Numbered from the stretch's first letter, positions 23,640 to 36,749 are shown. The stretch is 64,000 nt of DNA from Neisseria perflava (GCF_019334725.1 NZ_CP079818.1:744001-808000), one strand, 5' to 3'. Translations and numbers: made by a program. The notes: generated by a model from the sequence alone, not told the origin.

Positions 23640-24521
23640 TTAACGGTTTTTCAGCCAGTCATTACGCATTTGTGCGGCTTCTTCAAAATAGCGGTAAAGC
23701 TCGGTTTTATTGCCGTCTGAAAGGAGTTGTTCCAATTTGGATAATTGTTCTTTCAAATCTCCGGTCAGTTTGAGCAGGGCAGGGCGGTTGGCCATGCAGA
23801 TGTCTGTCCAAACGGCAGGATGGCTGGAAGCGATGCGGGTAAAGTCGCGAAAGCCGGTGGCGGCATAGGGGAGGTAGTCTTTGCCGTGCGGATGGTCAAC
23901 CAAAGCGTGGACATAGGAAAAGGCGGCCAAGTGCGGCAAGTGGGAAACGGCGGCAAAAATATTGTCGTGTTCTTCGGCGCTCATGGTCGAAATTTGCGAA
24001 CCAACCGCCTGCCACAGGCTTTTCAACCGTCTTAGGCCGTCTGAAGCCTCTTGGCCGTGTAGCGTAATGATAAGGCGGCTGTTTTGAAACAAACCGCAAC
24101 GCGCGGATTTTGCGCCGCTTTGATCCGAGCCGGCTATCGGGTGGGCGGCAAAACATTGCGGCAGACGGTCGGATAAGTGGGTGCGGAAGGCATTGAGTGC
24201 CGATTGTTTGGTGCTGCCGACATCGGAAACGCAGGCGGTGTCTTTTAAGAAGGGCTTGATGTCGCGGCATACGTCAGGCAGGACGGAGACTGGAGTGGCA
24301 ATCAAAACCAAATCGGCATTGCTAATGCTTTCGGCGCAAATATTCGGATAGGCATGGTCGATGATGCCGCATTCGAGTGCGTAATTGAGGTTGTCGGCAT
24401 TGGTGTCGATGCCGGTAACGGTTTGCACCAGTCCCAAGCGTTTGAGGTCGAGCATGAACGAACCGCCGATTAAACCGACGCCGATAAGGGTAATGTGGGG
24501 GAAAAAGGCGGAAGTGTTCAT
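23640..24521 (-). CDS. tyrA: Prephenate dehydrogenase
   Basis: Encodes 293 residues. It oxidises and decarboxylates prephenate to 4-hydroxyphenylpyruvate in tyrosine synthesis. The dinucleotide-binding motif GVGLIGGSF is at residues 14-22. The catalytic-site segment AHPIAGSDQSGAKSA is about 140-154, and EEHDNIFAAVSHLPHLAAFS is about 200-219. No chorismate mutase domain is fused. DUS copies inside the gene lie near 23714 and 24034. The arogenate-specific form is not excluded from sequence alone. Confidence 0.95.
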   Translation of the reverse strand: MNTSAFFPHITLIGVGLIGGSFMLDLKRLGLVQTVTGIDTNADNLNYALECGIIDHAYPNICAESISNADLVLIATPVSVLPDVCRDIKPFLKDTACVSDVGSTKQSALNAFRTHLSDRLPQCFAAHPIAGSDQSGAKSARCGLFQNSRLIITLHGQEASDGLRRLKSLWQAVGSQISTMSAEEHDNIFAAVSHLPHLAAFSYVHALVDHPHGKDYLPYAATGFRDFTRIASSHPAVWTDICMANRPALLKLTGDLKEQLSKLEQLLSDGNKTELYRYFEEAAQMRNDWLKNR

Positions 24522-24570
24522 GGTTTGAATCCGGTTTAAGTGGAAAAGCTTATTTTAATCTGTCATCGAG

Positions 24571-24605
24571 GCCGTCTGAAAGTTGTCATCAAGGTTTCAG
24601 ACGGC
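24571..24605 (+). terminator. DUS-pair stem-loop upstream of tyrA
   Basis: DUS at 24571-24580 and inverse at 24596-24605, then TTTTTT on the plus strand. No plus-strand gene ends just before it. It may insulate the MarR locus from antisense read-through. Confidence 0.6.
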
Positions 24606-24719
24606 CTTTTTTATGGTCGAATTTTCATGATTTAGGCATAGAAAACTCCGTTTAGTAGGATCATGTAACCGATTATCAGATTTTCATACACTAAAATAAT
24701 CATCTGAATTAGTATAACG

Positions 24720-24751
24720 TCTTAAAGTAAGTAATTGGTATCTTAAAGTAA
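24720..24751 (+). promoter_or_regulatory. Phased direct repeat upstream of the MarR regulator
   Basis: TCTTAAAGTAA occurs at 24720-24730 and again at 24741-24751, start points 21 bp (two helical turns) apart. It lies in a very AT-rich stretch 67-98 bp before the regulator ATG. It could be an autoregulatory operator; no binding evidence exists here. Confidence 0.35.
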
Positions 24752-24817
24752 ATTATTACATCATATTTTATTTTAATTGATATCGAATAAAATAACTCAC
24801 TCAGAAAGAAGGAATTT

Positions 24818-25312
24818 ATGAGTTTTTCACAAACCGAATTAGTCAATGCAATGCGTTTGCTTTCTACCCGTCTGCCGCAGTTTCCAGAGCAGCAAAACCA
24901 AGTATCCCGCATGTTGCGCATCGTAACCGAACGTTTGAGCAGCCATTTGAACGAAAACCTGAAAGCGTTCGGCATCAATGAAAATCTGTGGTTTTCCCTG
25001 ATGGCGGTTTACGTCAGCCCAAACAGCGAAATCCTGCCTTCACGTTTGAGCGACCTGATGGACTTGACGCGCACCAGTGCCACACGCCTGTCGGACGACA
25101 TGGTTGAGCGCGGCTGGGTAGAGCGTTATATCAATCAAAAAGACCGCCGTCAGATTGTGCTAAAATTGACCCCTTCGGGTGAGACCTTCATCCACGAAGT
25201 ATGGCCGCAAATTGCCCGTCAGAGCGGCCAGGCGTGGGAAGATTTCACGAAAGAGGATTATGATACGCTGCAACACCTGTTGGGTAAGCTGTTGAACCGT
25301 TTGGGTAATTGA
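24818..25312 (+). CDS. MarR-family repressor, EmrR/MprA-like
   Basis: Encodes 164 residues. The centre INENLWFSLMAVYVSP...LPSRLSDLMDLTRTSATRLSDDMVERGWVERYINQKDRRQIVLKLT is the winged-helix MarR domain and resembles E. coli EmrR/MprA segment by segment. EmrR represses the emrAB pump and is released by hydrophobic drugs. Here it sits directly upstream of an outer membrane factor, EmrA and EmrB genes, matching that role. It differs from gonococcal FarR as I remember it, so I do not use that name. AGAAGGAA precedes the ATG. Confidence 0.88.
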   Translation: MSFSQTELVNAMRLLSTRLPQFPEQQNQVSRMLRIVTERLSSHLNENLKAFGINENLWFSLMAVYVSPNSEILPSRLSDLMDLTRTSATRLSDDMVERGWVERYINQKDRRQIVLKLTPSGETFIHEVWPQIARQSGQAWEDFTKEDYDTLQHLLGKLLNRLGN

Positions 25313-25361
25313 CAACAGACGGCCTGATGGTCTGCGGCAGGCACACATAAACGGAGTCTGT

Positions 25362-26768
25362 ATGAAATTAGGTTTGGTCAAATCAAGCGTATGCGTTGCC
25401 GCTGTTTCGCTGTTGGCGGCATGTGCGCCGTTCGGCAAACAGTCGCCTCTGGATGAGACAACAGCCTATCCGCTGCCGCAAGGCCAATCTGCCGCTACTG
25501 CCCAAGACGGCTGGTGGATGAAGCTGAAAGATAAAAAATTAAACAATTTGATTGCTTCCGCCATTCAGACGTCTACCAATCTGCGTGTCGTCAAGGCAAG
25601 GTTTGAGCAGGCTCAGGCGCAGCTGGGCGTTGTGGGAGCCGCAAACAAACCGCAAGTCGGCTTGGGTGTAACCGGTATTGGTACCTATGTTTCACCCAAA
25701 CCTCAAGCCGGTATGGTCGATACCGACCATACATTGGTTTTGGCGCACGCAGCCTTACAAGGCAGTTTGGTTTTCGACTTTTGGGGTAAAAACCGAGAGC
25801 AGATTCAAGCTGTTTTAGGAAAAAGTAGGGCTGCGGTGTATGAAGCGCATCATATCCGCACCGAGTTGGCTCATGCTGTGGCCGCCCAATATTTTGCGTG
25901 GCAGATGGCGACAGAACAACTGGCTTTGCTGGATACGCGCATAGAGCTGGCTGATAAAGCATTGAAACTGATGCAACAACGCGTTAAAGCGCAGCTGGCT
26001 CCTGCCGATGCCTTGCACGCTCTGGAAATGGCGCAACAGCAATTACAGCTTGAAAAATCGGCATGGGCTCAGAAAAATGAGAAAATCCGCAACAGTCTGG
26101 CTGTATTGACCGGCCGAGTGCCGGGTGCATTGAATGGACAGGTTCCGGAAAAAATGGCGGCTGTGCCGTCATTGCCGGTTAGCCGTATTGAAGCGGACTT
26201 GTTGGCGGCCCGTTCCGATATCGCGGCACAAAAAGCCTTGCTTGAAGAGAAATGGCATATCGTCAAATCGACCGAGGCAGAGTTTTACCCGAATATCGAG
26301 TTGAAAGTTTTGGCAGGTATGACGCACATTGATGCGTTCAATCTGATTCGTGGACGGACATCCGGTATGTTGGGCATCGTTCCGGCTTTGAATCTGCCAT
26401 TGTTTACTTCCGGTGCGCTGCAGTCCAAGTTGGCGGGCAAACGTGCCCAATATAACGAGCAGGTTGCTGTGTATGACCAAACTGTTTTGAACGCCATGCG
26501 TTCGGCGGCAGATGCCGTAGTGGACTATCAAAGCCTGAAAAGCCGACAAGATACTTGGAATAAGATGGTCAATATCGCCGATAAATCTGTGCAAAATGCG
26601 AAAGGACGTGTTCGTGCAGGTTTGGATAACGGCTTAACCGCTTTGCAAAAACAAGACGAAGCTGCGCGTACAAAAATGTCGGCGGTTCAATACCATGCAG
26701 AATATCTGACAGCTTGGAGTAACCTCAATGCCCAGTTGGGCGGAGGCTTTAAATTAAATAAGAAATAA
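25362..26768 (+). CDS. Outer membrane efflux lipoprotein (TolC/NodT family)
   Basis: Encodes 468 residues. The signal peptide ends in LLAAC, lipidated Cys21. Two OEP domains form the TolC-type channel; the long Ala/Gln/Glu-rich helices (ARFEQAQAQLGVVGAANKPQVGLG and LARSDIAAQKALLEEKWHIVKSTEAEFYPNI-like) are typical. It is the outer membrane exit duct for the EmrAB pump encoded next. It starts 49 bp after the regulator and is probably co-transcribed with it. A DUS-pair terminator separates it from emrA. Confidence 0.92.
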   Translation: MKLGLVKSSVCVAAVSLLAACAPFGKQSPLDETTAYPLPQGQSAATAQDGWWMKLKDKKLNNLIASAIQTSTNLRVVKARFEQAQAQLGVVGAANKPQVGLGVTGIGTYVSPKPQAGMVDTDHTLVLAHAALQGSLVFDFWGKNREQIQAVLGKSRAAVYEAHHIRTELAHAVAAQYFAWQMATEQLALLDTRIELADKALKLMQQRVKAQLAPADALHALEMAQQQLQLEKSAWAQKNEKIRNSLAVLTGRVPGALNGQVPEKMAAVPSLPVSRIEADLLAARSDIAAQKALLEEKWHIVKSTEAEFYPNIELKVLAGMTHIDAFNLIRGRTSGMLGIVPALNLPLFTSGALQSKLAGKRAQYNEQVAVYDQTVLNAMRSAADAVVDYQSLKSRQDTWNKMVNIADKSVQNAKGRVRAGLDNGLTALQKQDEAARTKMSAVQYHAEYLTAWSNLNAQLGGGFKLNKK

Positions 26769-26787
26769 ACGTTTTATTAAAACGCAG

Positions 26788-26818
26788 GCCGTCTGAAAGT
26801 GATTTCAGACGGCCTTTT
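26788..26818 (+). terminator. DUS-pair terminator between the efflux channel gene and emrA
   Basis: DUS at 26788-26797 and inverse at 26804-26813, then TTTT. It implies that emrA has its own promoter in 26819-26993. That stretch also holds the imperfect palindrome CGCGTTAAACGCG at 26896-26908. Confidence 0.8.
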
Positions 26819-26993
26819 GCTTACCTTATTTACATTTGCTACCGGAAGAAATTATTGTAATGAATAGAGTGTAACTATAGAATATGACTCTTTAGCGCGT
26901 TAAACGCGGATATTGGGGACTGATGGGTATAAGTCAGCTGCCCAGTAAGACAATAATATCGTTATCACATGTGCAGAATTAAAGTTGGGACTT

Positions 26994-28184
26994 ATGGATA
27001 CTCAATCAGAAAAAAATAATGTCCAAAAAGAACCGGAAGTAGCCGCTTCCGGCGCTAAAACGCATCGCAAACGCAATTTGGTCATCGTTACACTCCTATT
27101 CCTTATTGCGGCAGCCGGATTCGCTTTGGCGTATTTCCTGTTTTGGCAGCATGAAGAAGAAACTGAAGATGCTTATGTGGCCGGTCATTTGGTGATGATT
27201 ACGCCGCAGGTTAACGGCACGGTGCGCAAAGTCATGTATGACGATACGGATGTCGTGAAAAAAGGCGATGTGTTGGTGGCTTTGGACGACAGCGATTTTC
27301 AGCTGGCATACGATCGCGCGCAAAATGAATTGATTCAGGCCATTCGTCAAAACAAACAGCAAACTGCGGTCAATTCAAAAGCCAAAGCACAAGTGTTGTT
27401 GCGCAAAGCTGATTTGGCCCGTGCACAAGCCGATTTGCGCCGCCGTGAATCTTTGGCGGGTACGGAAGCGGTTTCCGGCGAAGAACTCAGCCATGCCCGC
27501 GCCGCTGTGGTTCAGGCTCAGGCTGCATTGAAAGCGGTTGAGGCGGAAGAAGTTTCTGCTCAGGCATCGTTGGGCAACAATATTCCTCTGCGCCAACAAC
27601 CGGCAGTTCAGACGGCCATCAGCCACATCAAAGACGCTTGGCTGAACCTGCAACGTACGCAAATCCGTTCGCCGATTAGCGGCCAAATTGCCAAACGCAA
27701 TGTCCAAGTCGGCCAACGTATCGCACAAGGTACGCCGATGATGGCCGTTGTGCCCCTGTCTGAATTGTGGGTGGATGCCAACTTTAAAGAATCGCAACTG
27801 CGCAAAATGAAAATCGGCCAGCCTGTTGAAATGACAGCCGATTTGTATGGTAGCAAAGTGGTTTACCATGGCAAGGTAATGGGCTTGTCGGCCGGTACGG
27901 GCAGTGCGTTCTCATTACTGCCGGCGCAAAACGCAACGGGCAACTGGATTAAAGTTGTGCAACGTGTGCCGGTGCGTATCAGTTTGGATGCTAAAGAATT
28001 GCAACAAAATCCGCTCCGTGTCGGTTTGTCGATGACTGTTAAAGTTGATATTGCCGAGAAGGGCAGCGGTAAAGCCATGACTGCCGAAGCAGAACGAAAT
28101 ACTGCATTGCCGGAAACAGAAAGTGTGGATTGGAAAGCCGCCGATGCTTTAGTCGATAAAATCTTCGAGCAATACGCAAAATAA
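26994..28184 (+). CDS. emrA: EmrA/FarA-type membrane fusion protein of a drug efflux pump
   Basis: Encodes 396 residues from the ATG at 26994; a TTG nine bases upstream is less likely. After a charged cytoplasmic tail, one membrane segment (residues about 31-52, LVIVTLLFLIAAAGFALAYF) anchors the protein. The HlyD-type biotinyl-lipoyl-like halves flank an Ala/Arg-rich coiled coil (about 105-205) that spans the periplasm. It bridges EmrB in the inner membrane to the outer membrane channel. In pathogenic Neisseria the homologue FarA exports long-chain fatty acids. One DUS lies inside, near 27606. Confidence 0.93.
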   Translation: MDTQSEKNNVQKEPEVAASGAKTHRKRNLVIVTLLFLIAAAGFALAYFLFWQHEEETEDAYVAGHLVMITPQVNGTVRKVMYDDTDVVKKGDVLVALDDSDFQLAYDRAQNELIQAIRQNKQQTAVNSKAKAQVLLRKADLARAQADLRRRESLAGTEAVSGEELSHARAAVVQAQAALKAVEAEEVSAQASLGNNIPLRQQPAVQTAISHIKDAWLNLQRTQIRSPISGQIAKRNVQVGQRIAQGTPMMAVVPLSELWVDANFKESQLRKMKIGQPVEMTADLYGSKVVYHGKVMGLSAGTGSAFSLLPAQNATGNWIKVVQRVPVRISLDAKELQQNPLRVGLSMTVKVDIAEKGSGKAMTAEAERNTALPETESVDWKAADALVDKIFEQYAK

Positions 28185-28285
28185 TCTTTTCAGACGGCCT
28201 GAGTCTTTTATTGAAGGCTCAGGCCGTCTGAAATATTGATTCTCTTCAACCGACCGCTTTGGCGGTTGTCTTATAGTTTACAAAT

Positions 28286-29812
28286 ATGAATTATCCGCCG
28301 TTACAAGGGTTTAAGCTGGTGTTGGCAACTTTGGCGCTCAGCTTGGCCGTATTTATGGAAGTCTTGGACAGCACCATCGCCAACGTCGCCGTGCCTGTTA
28401 TTGCAGGGGATTTGGGCGCGGCTACCACACAGGGAACTTGGGTGATTACCTCATTTGCCGTAGCCAATGCCATTTCCGTTCCCTTGACGGGTTTTTTGGC
28501 CAAGCGGTTTGGCGAGGTCAAAATCTTTATTGCCGCTGTGATCGGGTTTGTCGTCACGTCATGGCTGTGTGGCATTGCACATAATCTTCAAGCCTTGGTT
28601 TTTTTCCGTGTATTGCAAGGCTTCATCGCCGGACCATTGATTCCCTTGTCCCAAAGCCTGTTGATGGCTTCCTATCCACCAGAAAAACGAACATTGGCAC
28701 TGGCCTTATGGGCAATGACCGTCGTTGTTGCTCCTGTATTGGGGCCGATTTTGGGCGGTTGGATCTCGGACAACTGGCATTGGGGATGGATTTTCTTTAT
28801 CAATATCCCGATCGGGATTTTGTCTGCAACTATTTCTTGGAAGCAGCTTAGACATAGGGAAACTGAAATCGTCAGGGCGCCAATCGATTATGTCGGGCTG
28901 GTGTTGATGACTGTCGGTATCGGCGCATTACAAATGATGCTGGATAGGGGCAAGGAATTGGATTGGTTTGCCTCGGGAGAGATTATCGTTTTGGGCGTTA
29001 CCGCTTTGGTATTCCTAACATATTTTATTGTTTGGGAGCTGGGTGAGAAATACCCGATTGTCGATTTGTCATTGTTTAAAAATAGAAACTTCACGATAGG
29101 CGTCGTTGCTACATCGTTGGGCTTTATGGTCTATATGGGCACATTGACCCTGCTGCCGTTGGTGTTGCAATCAAATCTCGGCTATACCGCTACTTGGGCA
29201 GGTCTGGCTGCTGCACCGGTGGGCTTCCTGCCGATTATTCTGTCGCCGATTATAGGTAAGTTCGGCAATCGCGTCGATATGCGTCTGTTTGTCAGCGCCA
29301 GCTTCTTGGTGTTTGCTTACACATTCCATTGGCGAACCGATTTCTATGCCGGTATGGATATGAGCAACGTCGTTTGGCCACAGTTTTGGCAGGGTTTAGG
29401 CGTAGCCATGTTCTTCCTGCCTTTGACGAGCATTACCTTGTCGCATATGAAAGGCAATCAAATTGCCTCGGCCAGTAGCTTGTCTAACTTCTTGCGAGTC
29501 TTTATGGGTGGTGTCGGAGTATCTGTTGTCAGCACCATGTGGGAACGACGCGAAGCTCTACACCATACTCAACTGACCGAACATGTTAATTTATTGTCCA
29601 CAATCAGCAACCAATCTATTCAAGGCATGATGGCCAATGGTCTGAGCAAGGAACAGGCTTTGGAGGCGATAAATAGTACCATTTCCCAGCAAGGCTTTAT
29701 TATTGGCTCAAATGAAATCTTTTTGGCAGGCAGTATTATATTTATCAGTATGATTCCCATTATTTGGCTGGCAAGACCTCCATTTAGCGGTTCCGGCGGG
29801 GGAGGGCATTAG
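28286..29812 (+). CDS. emrB: EmrB/FarB-type 14-TMS MFS multidrug exporter (DHA2 family)
   Basis: Encodes 508 residues, the usual EmrB length, with 14 predicted membrane segments. The DHA2 motif LDSTIANVAVPVIAGDLG is in helix 1, and motif GPILGGWISDNWHWGWIFFINIPIG is in helices 5-6. Proton-driven export of hydrophobic compounds passes through EmrA and the outer membrane factor. Paired DUS (28189-28198 and 28223-28232) lie between emrA and emrB. The C-terminus PPFSGSGGGGH is Gly-rich. Neighbouring genes make this an EmrAB/FarAB-like tripartite pump; the substrates are not readable from sequence. Confidence 0.95.
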   Translation: MNYPPLQGFKLVLATLALSLAVFMEVLDSTIANVAVPVIAGDLGAATTQGTWVITSFAVANAISVPLTGFLAKRFGEVKIFIAAVIGFVVTSWLCGIAHNLQALVFFRVLQGFIAGPLIPLSQSLLMASYPPEKRTLALALWAMTVVVAPVLGPILGGWISDNWHWGWIFFINIPIGILSATISWKQLRHRETEIVRAPIDYVGLVLMTVGIGALQMMLDRGKELDWFASGEIIVLGVTALVFLTYFIVWELGEKYPIVDLSLFKNRNFTIGVVATSLGFMVYMGTLTLLPLVLQSNLGYTATWAGLAAAPVGFLPIILSPIIGKFGNRVDMRLFVSASFLVFAYTFHWRTDFYAGMDMSNVVWPQFWQGLGVAMFFLPLTSITLSHMKGNQIASASSLSNFLRVFMGGVGVSVVSTMWERREALHHTQLTEHVNLLSTISNQSIQGMMANGLSKEQALEAINSTISQQGFIIGSNEIFLAGSIIFISMIPIIWLARPPFSGSGGGGH

Positions 29813-29817
29813 ATAAA

Positions 29818-29845
29818 AGGCCGTCTGAATTTCAGACGGCCTTTT
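29818..29845. terminator. DUS-pair bidirectional terminator between emrB and thrB
   Basis: DUS at 29820-29829 and inverse at 29831-29840 are nearly adjacent, with A and T runs at either end. It serves the convergent genes emrB and thrB. Confidence 0.85.
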
Positions 29846-29854
29846 ATCTATATA

Positions 29855-30772
29855 TTATTTAAGACTCAAGAGCAGATCTCTAAATGCGTTCGGATCTTTA
29901 ATAAACGTCATTTCTCCTGATTGAGGGAAATGGAAATCAAGCAGGCGCGATACCCAGAAACGAATACATCCGGCTCTTTGTGCAGTAGGGAAATATGCAC
30001 GTTCTTCATCAGATAATGGACGTACACTTTCATAGCCATGGATAAAAGCATCATAAAGGACAGGGTCTAATTTGTTATCAGCTGTTCGTGCCCAATCGTT
30101 AACCGCAATTGCCAGGTCGTACATGAAATTACCGTTGCACGCATAATAGAAATCGATAAAACCGGAAACTTCATCTCCGTTAAGCAATACATTATCCTTA
30201 AATAAATCGGCATGGATAATACCGGAAGGTAAATGCTCTCCTAGATTTTCATCTAAAGCTGCAATTTCAGATTGAAGCAGTGCAGCATCCTCAGAATCTA
30301 AAACAGGCAGCAACTGAGTGCAGGCATCGCGCCACCAGTCATCATAACGAGGATTTTTCATTTTTAAAGGAAAGTCTTGGCCGGCTAAATGCATTTTGGC
30401 CAGCATAGCACCGGTATGGAAGCATTGAGCCTCAGTTGGCCAGCCGGTATCCGAGCCATTCAAACAAGTAACCAAACAAGCCGGTTTTCCGGCCAAAATA
30501 GAATGCAGTCTGCCATCTTTGCGAGCAATCGGAGCAGCGCAGGCAACACCATTCAGACTCAAATGCTGGTTTAGTTCTAGAAAGAAAGGCAGTTCTTCTG
30601 ATTTCAAAACCTCAAAAACAGTCAATACATAACGACCGGTTGAAGTAGTCAAAAAATAATTACTGTTAGTAATTCCTTGAGCAATCCCCTGCAAAGAAAC
30701 AAAATCTCCCAAATCATATTGCAGAAGGAAGTCACGCATTTGAGTGTCGGAAACACTTGTATAGACAGACAT
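29855..30772 (-). CDS. thrB: Homoserine kinase, aminoglycoside-phosphotransferase fold (ThrB type II)
   Basis: Encodes 305 residues. It phosphorylates homoserine in threonine synthesis. The fold is that of APH kinases, not the GHMP fold of E. coli ThrB. GIIHADLFKDNVLLNGD (about residue 185-200) is the catalytic loop with Asp and Asn, and VSGFIDFYYACNG supplies the Mg-binding Asp. Length and sequence match the Pseudomonas/Neisseria ThrB type. It is more AT-rich than its neighbours by eye. Confidence 0.93.
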   Translation of the reverse strand: MSVYTSVSDTQMRDFLLQYDLGDFVSLQGIAQGITNSNYFLTTSTGRYVLTVFEVLKSEELPFFLELNQHLSLNGVACAAPIARKDGRLHSILAGKPACLVTCLNGSDTGWPTEAQCFHTGAMLAKMHLAGQDFPLKMKNPRYDDWWRDACTQLLPVLDSEDAALLQSEIAALDENLGEHLPSGIIHADLFKDNVLLNGDEVSGFIDFYYACNGNFMYDLAIAVNDWARTADNKLDPVLYDAFIHGYESVRPLSDEERAYFPTAQRAGCIRFWVSRLLDFHFPQSGEMTFIKDPNAFRDLLLSLK

Positions 30773-30867
30773 AGCAAACTCGAGGCTGATATAAAAGAAT
30801 CAAGGAAGCATCATACCAAAAAACAAGCGCTAATAATATAAATTAAAGCGAGGGTCAAATTCAAAAG

Positions 30868-30894
30868 GCCGTCTGAAAGAGCAATTCAGACGGC
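30868..30894. repeat. Inverted DUS pair upstream of thrB
   Basis: DUS at 30868-30877 and inverse at 30885-30894, flanked by AAAA and by CTTTGTTTTG. It lies in the 526-bp gap between thrB and 16S, which also holds the rrn promoters and a minus-strand stem-loop. Confidence 0.8.
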
Positions 30895-30956
30895 CTTTGT
30901 TTTGTGTTTTTTTGTATGTATGGATTGTGTAGGAAGGTTGTTGGAGTTTTTTATAA

Positions 30957-30982
30957 AATAAAAAACCCTGTTAAAACAGGGT
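30957..30982 (-). terminator. Non-DUS stem-loop with minus-strand T run upstream of the rRNA operon
   Basis: ACCCTGTT (30965-30972) and AACAGGGT (30975-30982) form a perfect stem. On the minus strand a run of T follows (30964-30957 region). No minus-strand gene ends here, so it may stop antisense transcription coming out of the rrn promoter region. Confidence 0.55.
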
Positions 30983-31019
30983 GGTGGTTAAATTTCTGAA
31001 AATAATTTTGCGAAAGGTG

Positions 31020-31048
31020 TTGACGGGTTTTATTGTGAGGCGTATAGT
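31020..31048 (+). promoter_or_regulatory. Predicted rRNA operon promoter P1
   Basis: TTGACG (31020-31025) and TATAGT (31043-31048) are separated by exactly 17 bp, about 250 bp before 16S. Confidence 0.6.
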
Positions 31049-31128
31049 TCGGTTCTTCGCTGCTGACGCGGTGAAGAAAACGAAGCAGACAGTATAACAC
31101 AGTTAGTTAGAATTTTCGATAATTTTAG

Positions 31129-31175
31129 TTGACATTTGCTAAATGTACTGTATAATTCGATTCGCTCTTTAAAAA
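31129..31175 (+). promoter_or_regulatory. rRNA operon promoter P2 and boxA antitermination site
   Basis: Consensus TTGACA (31129-31134) and TATAAT (31151-31156) have a 16-bp spacer, with an AT-rich UP-like stretch just upstream. GCTCTTTAAAAAACA (31164 onward) resembles boxA, the NusB/S10 antitermination element. Confidence 0.85.
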
Positions 31176-31182
31176 ACAGATT

Positions 31183-32879
<1,697 letters not shown>

Positions 32880-32944
32880 AAACTGTAAAAGATGCGGAAG
32901 AGAAAAGCTTGAGTGAAGACAAGATTCGCTTAAGAAGAGAATCC

Positions 32945-33021
<77 letters not shown>

Positions 33022-33026
33022 AGAAC

Positions 33027-33102
33027 GGGGGCATAGCTCAGTTGGTAGAGCACCTGCTTTGCAAGCAGGGGGTCATCGGTTCGATCCCGTTTGCCTCCAC
33101 CA
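33027..33102 (+). tRNA. tRNA-Ala (anticodon TGC) in the rRNA spacer
   Basis: GGGGGCA/TGCCTCC acceptor stem (one G-U), anticodon loop CTTTGCAAG, GGTTCGATCCC T arm and encoded CCA (33100-33102). It starts five bases after tRNA-Ile. Confidence 0.97.
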
Positions 33103-33179
33103 AGAACTTTACAAATCAAAGGAAGCCTGCTATACTTAGCAGCTTATTTTGATTTGCGAAGTGAAATATCGACGCATCG

Positions 33180-33191
33180 ATCTTTAACAAA
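33180..33191 (+). promoter_or_regulatory. boxA antitermination element before 23S
   Basis: GATCTTTAACAAA matches the boxA core TCTTTAACA. The spacer 33103-33449 is otherwise AT-rich precursor RNA with no gene. Confidence 0.65.
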
Positions 33192-33433
33192 TTGGAAAGC
33201 CGAAATCAACAAACAAAGACAATGAGTTTGTTTTGATTTTTTGTTCTTTGCAAAGGATGAAAAATCTCTCGCAAGAGAAAAGAAAACAAACACAGTATTT
33301 GGGTGATGATTGTATCGACTTAATCCTGAAACACAAAAGGCAGGATTAAGACACAACAAGCAGTAAGCTTTATCAAAGTAGGAATTTCAAGTTTACTTCC
33401 CTAGTCAACGGGTAGGTAAACGAAGTCAGAGAG

Positions 33434-36352
<2,919 letters not shown>

Positions 36353-36430
36353 TTCAAAGATAAAAGCTTACTGACTGATTCAGTCATCACCAAATAATTG
36401 ATTAAGGCTTTACCGATTTGTAACAGTTTA

Positions 36431-36548
36431 AGTTTGGCGGCCATAGCGAGTTGGTCCCACGCCTTCCCATCCCGAACAGGACCGTGAAACGACTCAGCGC
36501 CGATGATAGTGTGGTTCTTCCATGTGAAAGTAGGTCACCGCCAAACAC
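36431..36548 (+). rRNA. rrf: 5S ribosomal RNA
   Basis: About 118 nt, with TTGGCGGCCATAGCG at the start, TCCCATCCCGAACAGG in the middle and CACCGCCAAAC closing the terminal helix. Ends are approximate. Confidence 0.95.
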
Positions 36549-36555
36549 CCATTCC

Positions 36556-36586
36556 AAAGCCCCCGACTGATGTCGGGGGCTTTTTA
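36556..36586 (+). terminator. rRNA operon terminator
   Basis: AGCCCCCGAC (36558-36567) and GTCGGGGGCT (36572-36581) form a GC-rich stem with loop TGAT, followed by a T run. Confidence 0.93.
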
Positions 36587-36629
36587 TATACCTGTCGTTT
36601 CTGTCGGTTTGACGATAGGAGGTAGGGTA

Positions 36630-36749
36630 ATGGGTGCAAGGATATTGATGAACCGATACCCATTCCGATACCTATTGAGTGTTCGTGCATGCTTGTTGTT
36701 TAAATTAAAGGATGACAACTCTGTTGTTATTCTTGAACAAAAGTACTGA
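36630..36749 (+). CDS. Possible small protein, 39 residues
   Basis: ATG at 36630 follows a perfect AGGAGG (36617-36622) with a 7-nt gap. The frame runs 39 codons to TGA at 36747-36749. The product is basic in its first half (MGARILMNRYPFRYLLSVRA) with a short hydrophobic patch. It lies in the 380-bp gap between the rRNA terminator and comEA. I recognise no family and see no clear promoter. It could be chance. The rest of the gap is AT-rich and should carry the comEA promoter. Confidence 0.3.
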   Translation: MGARILMNRYPFRYLLSVRACLLFKLKDDNSVVILEQKY

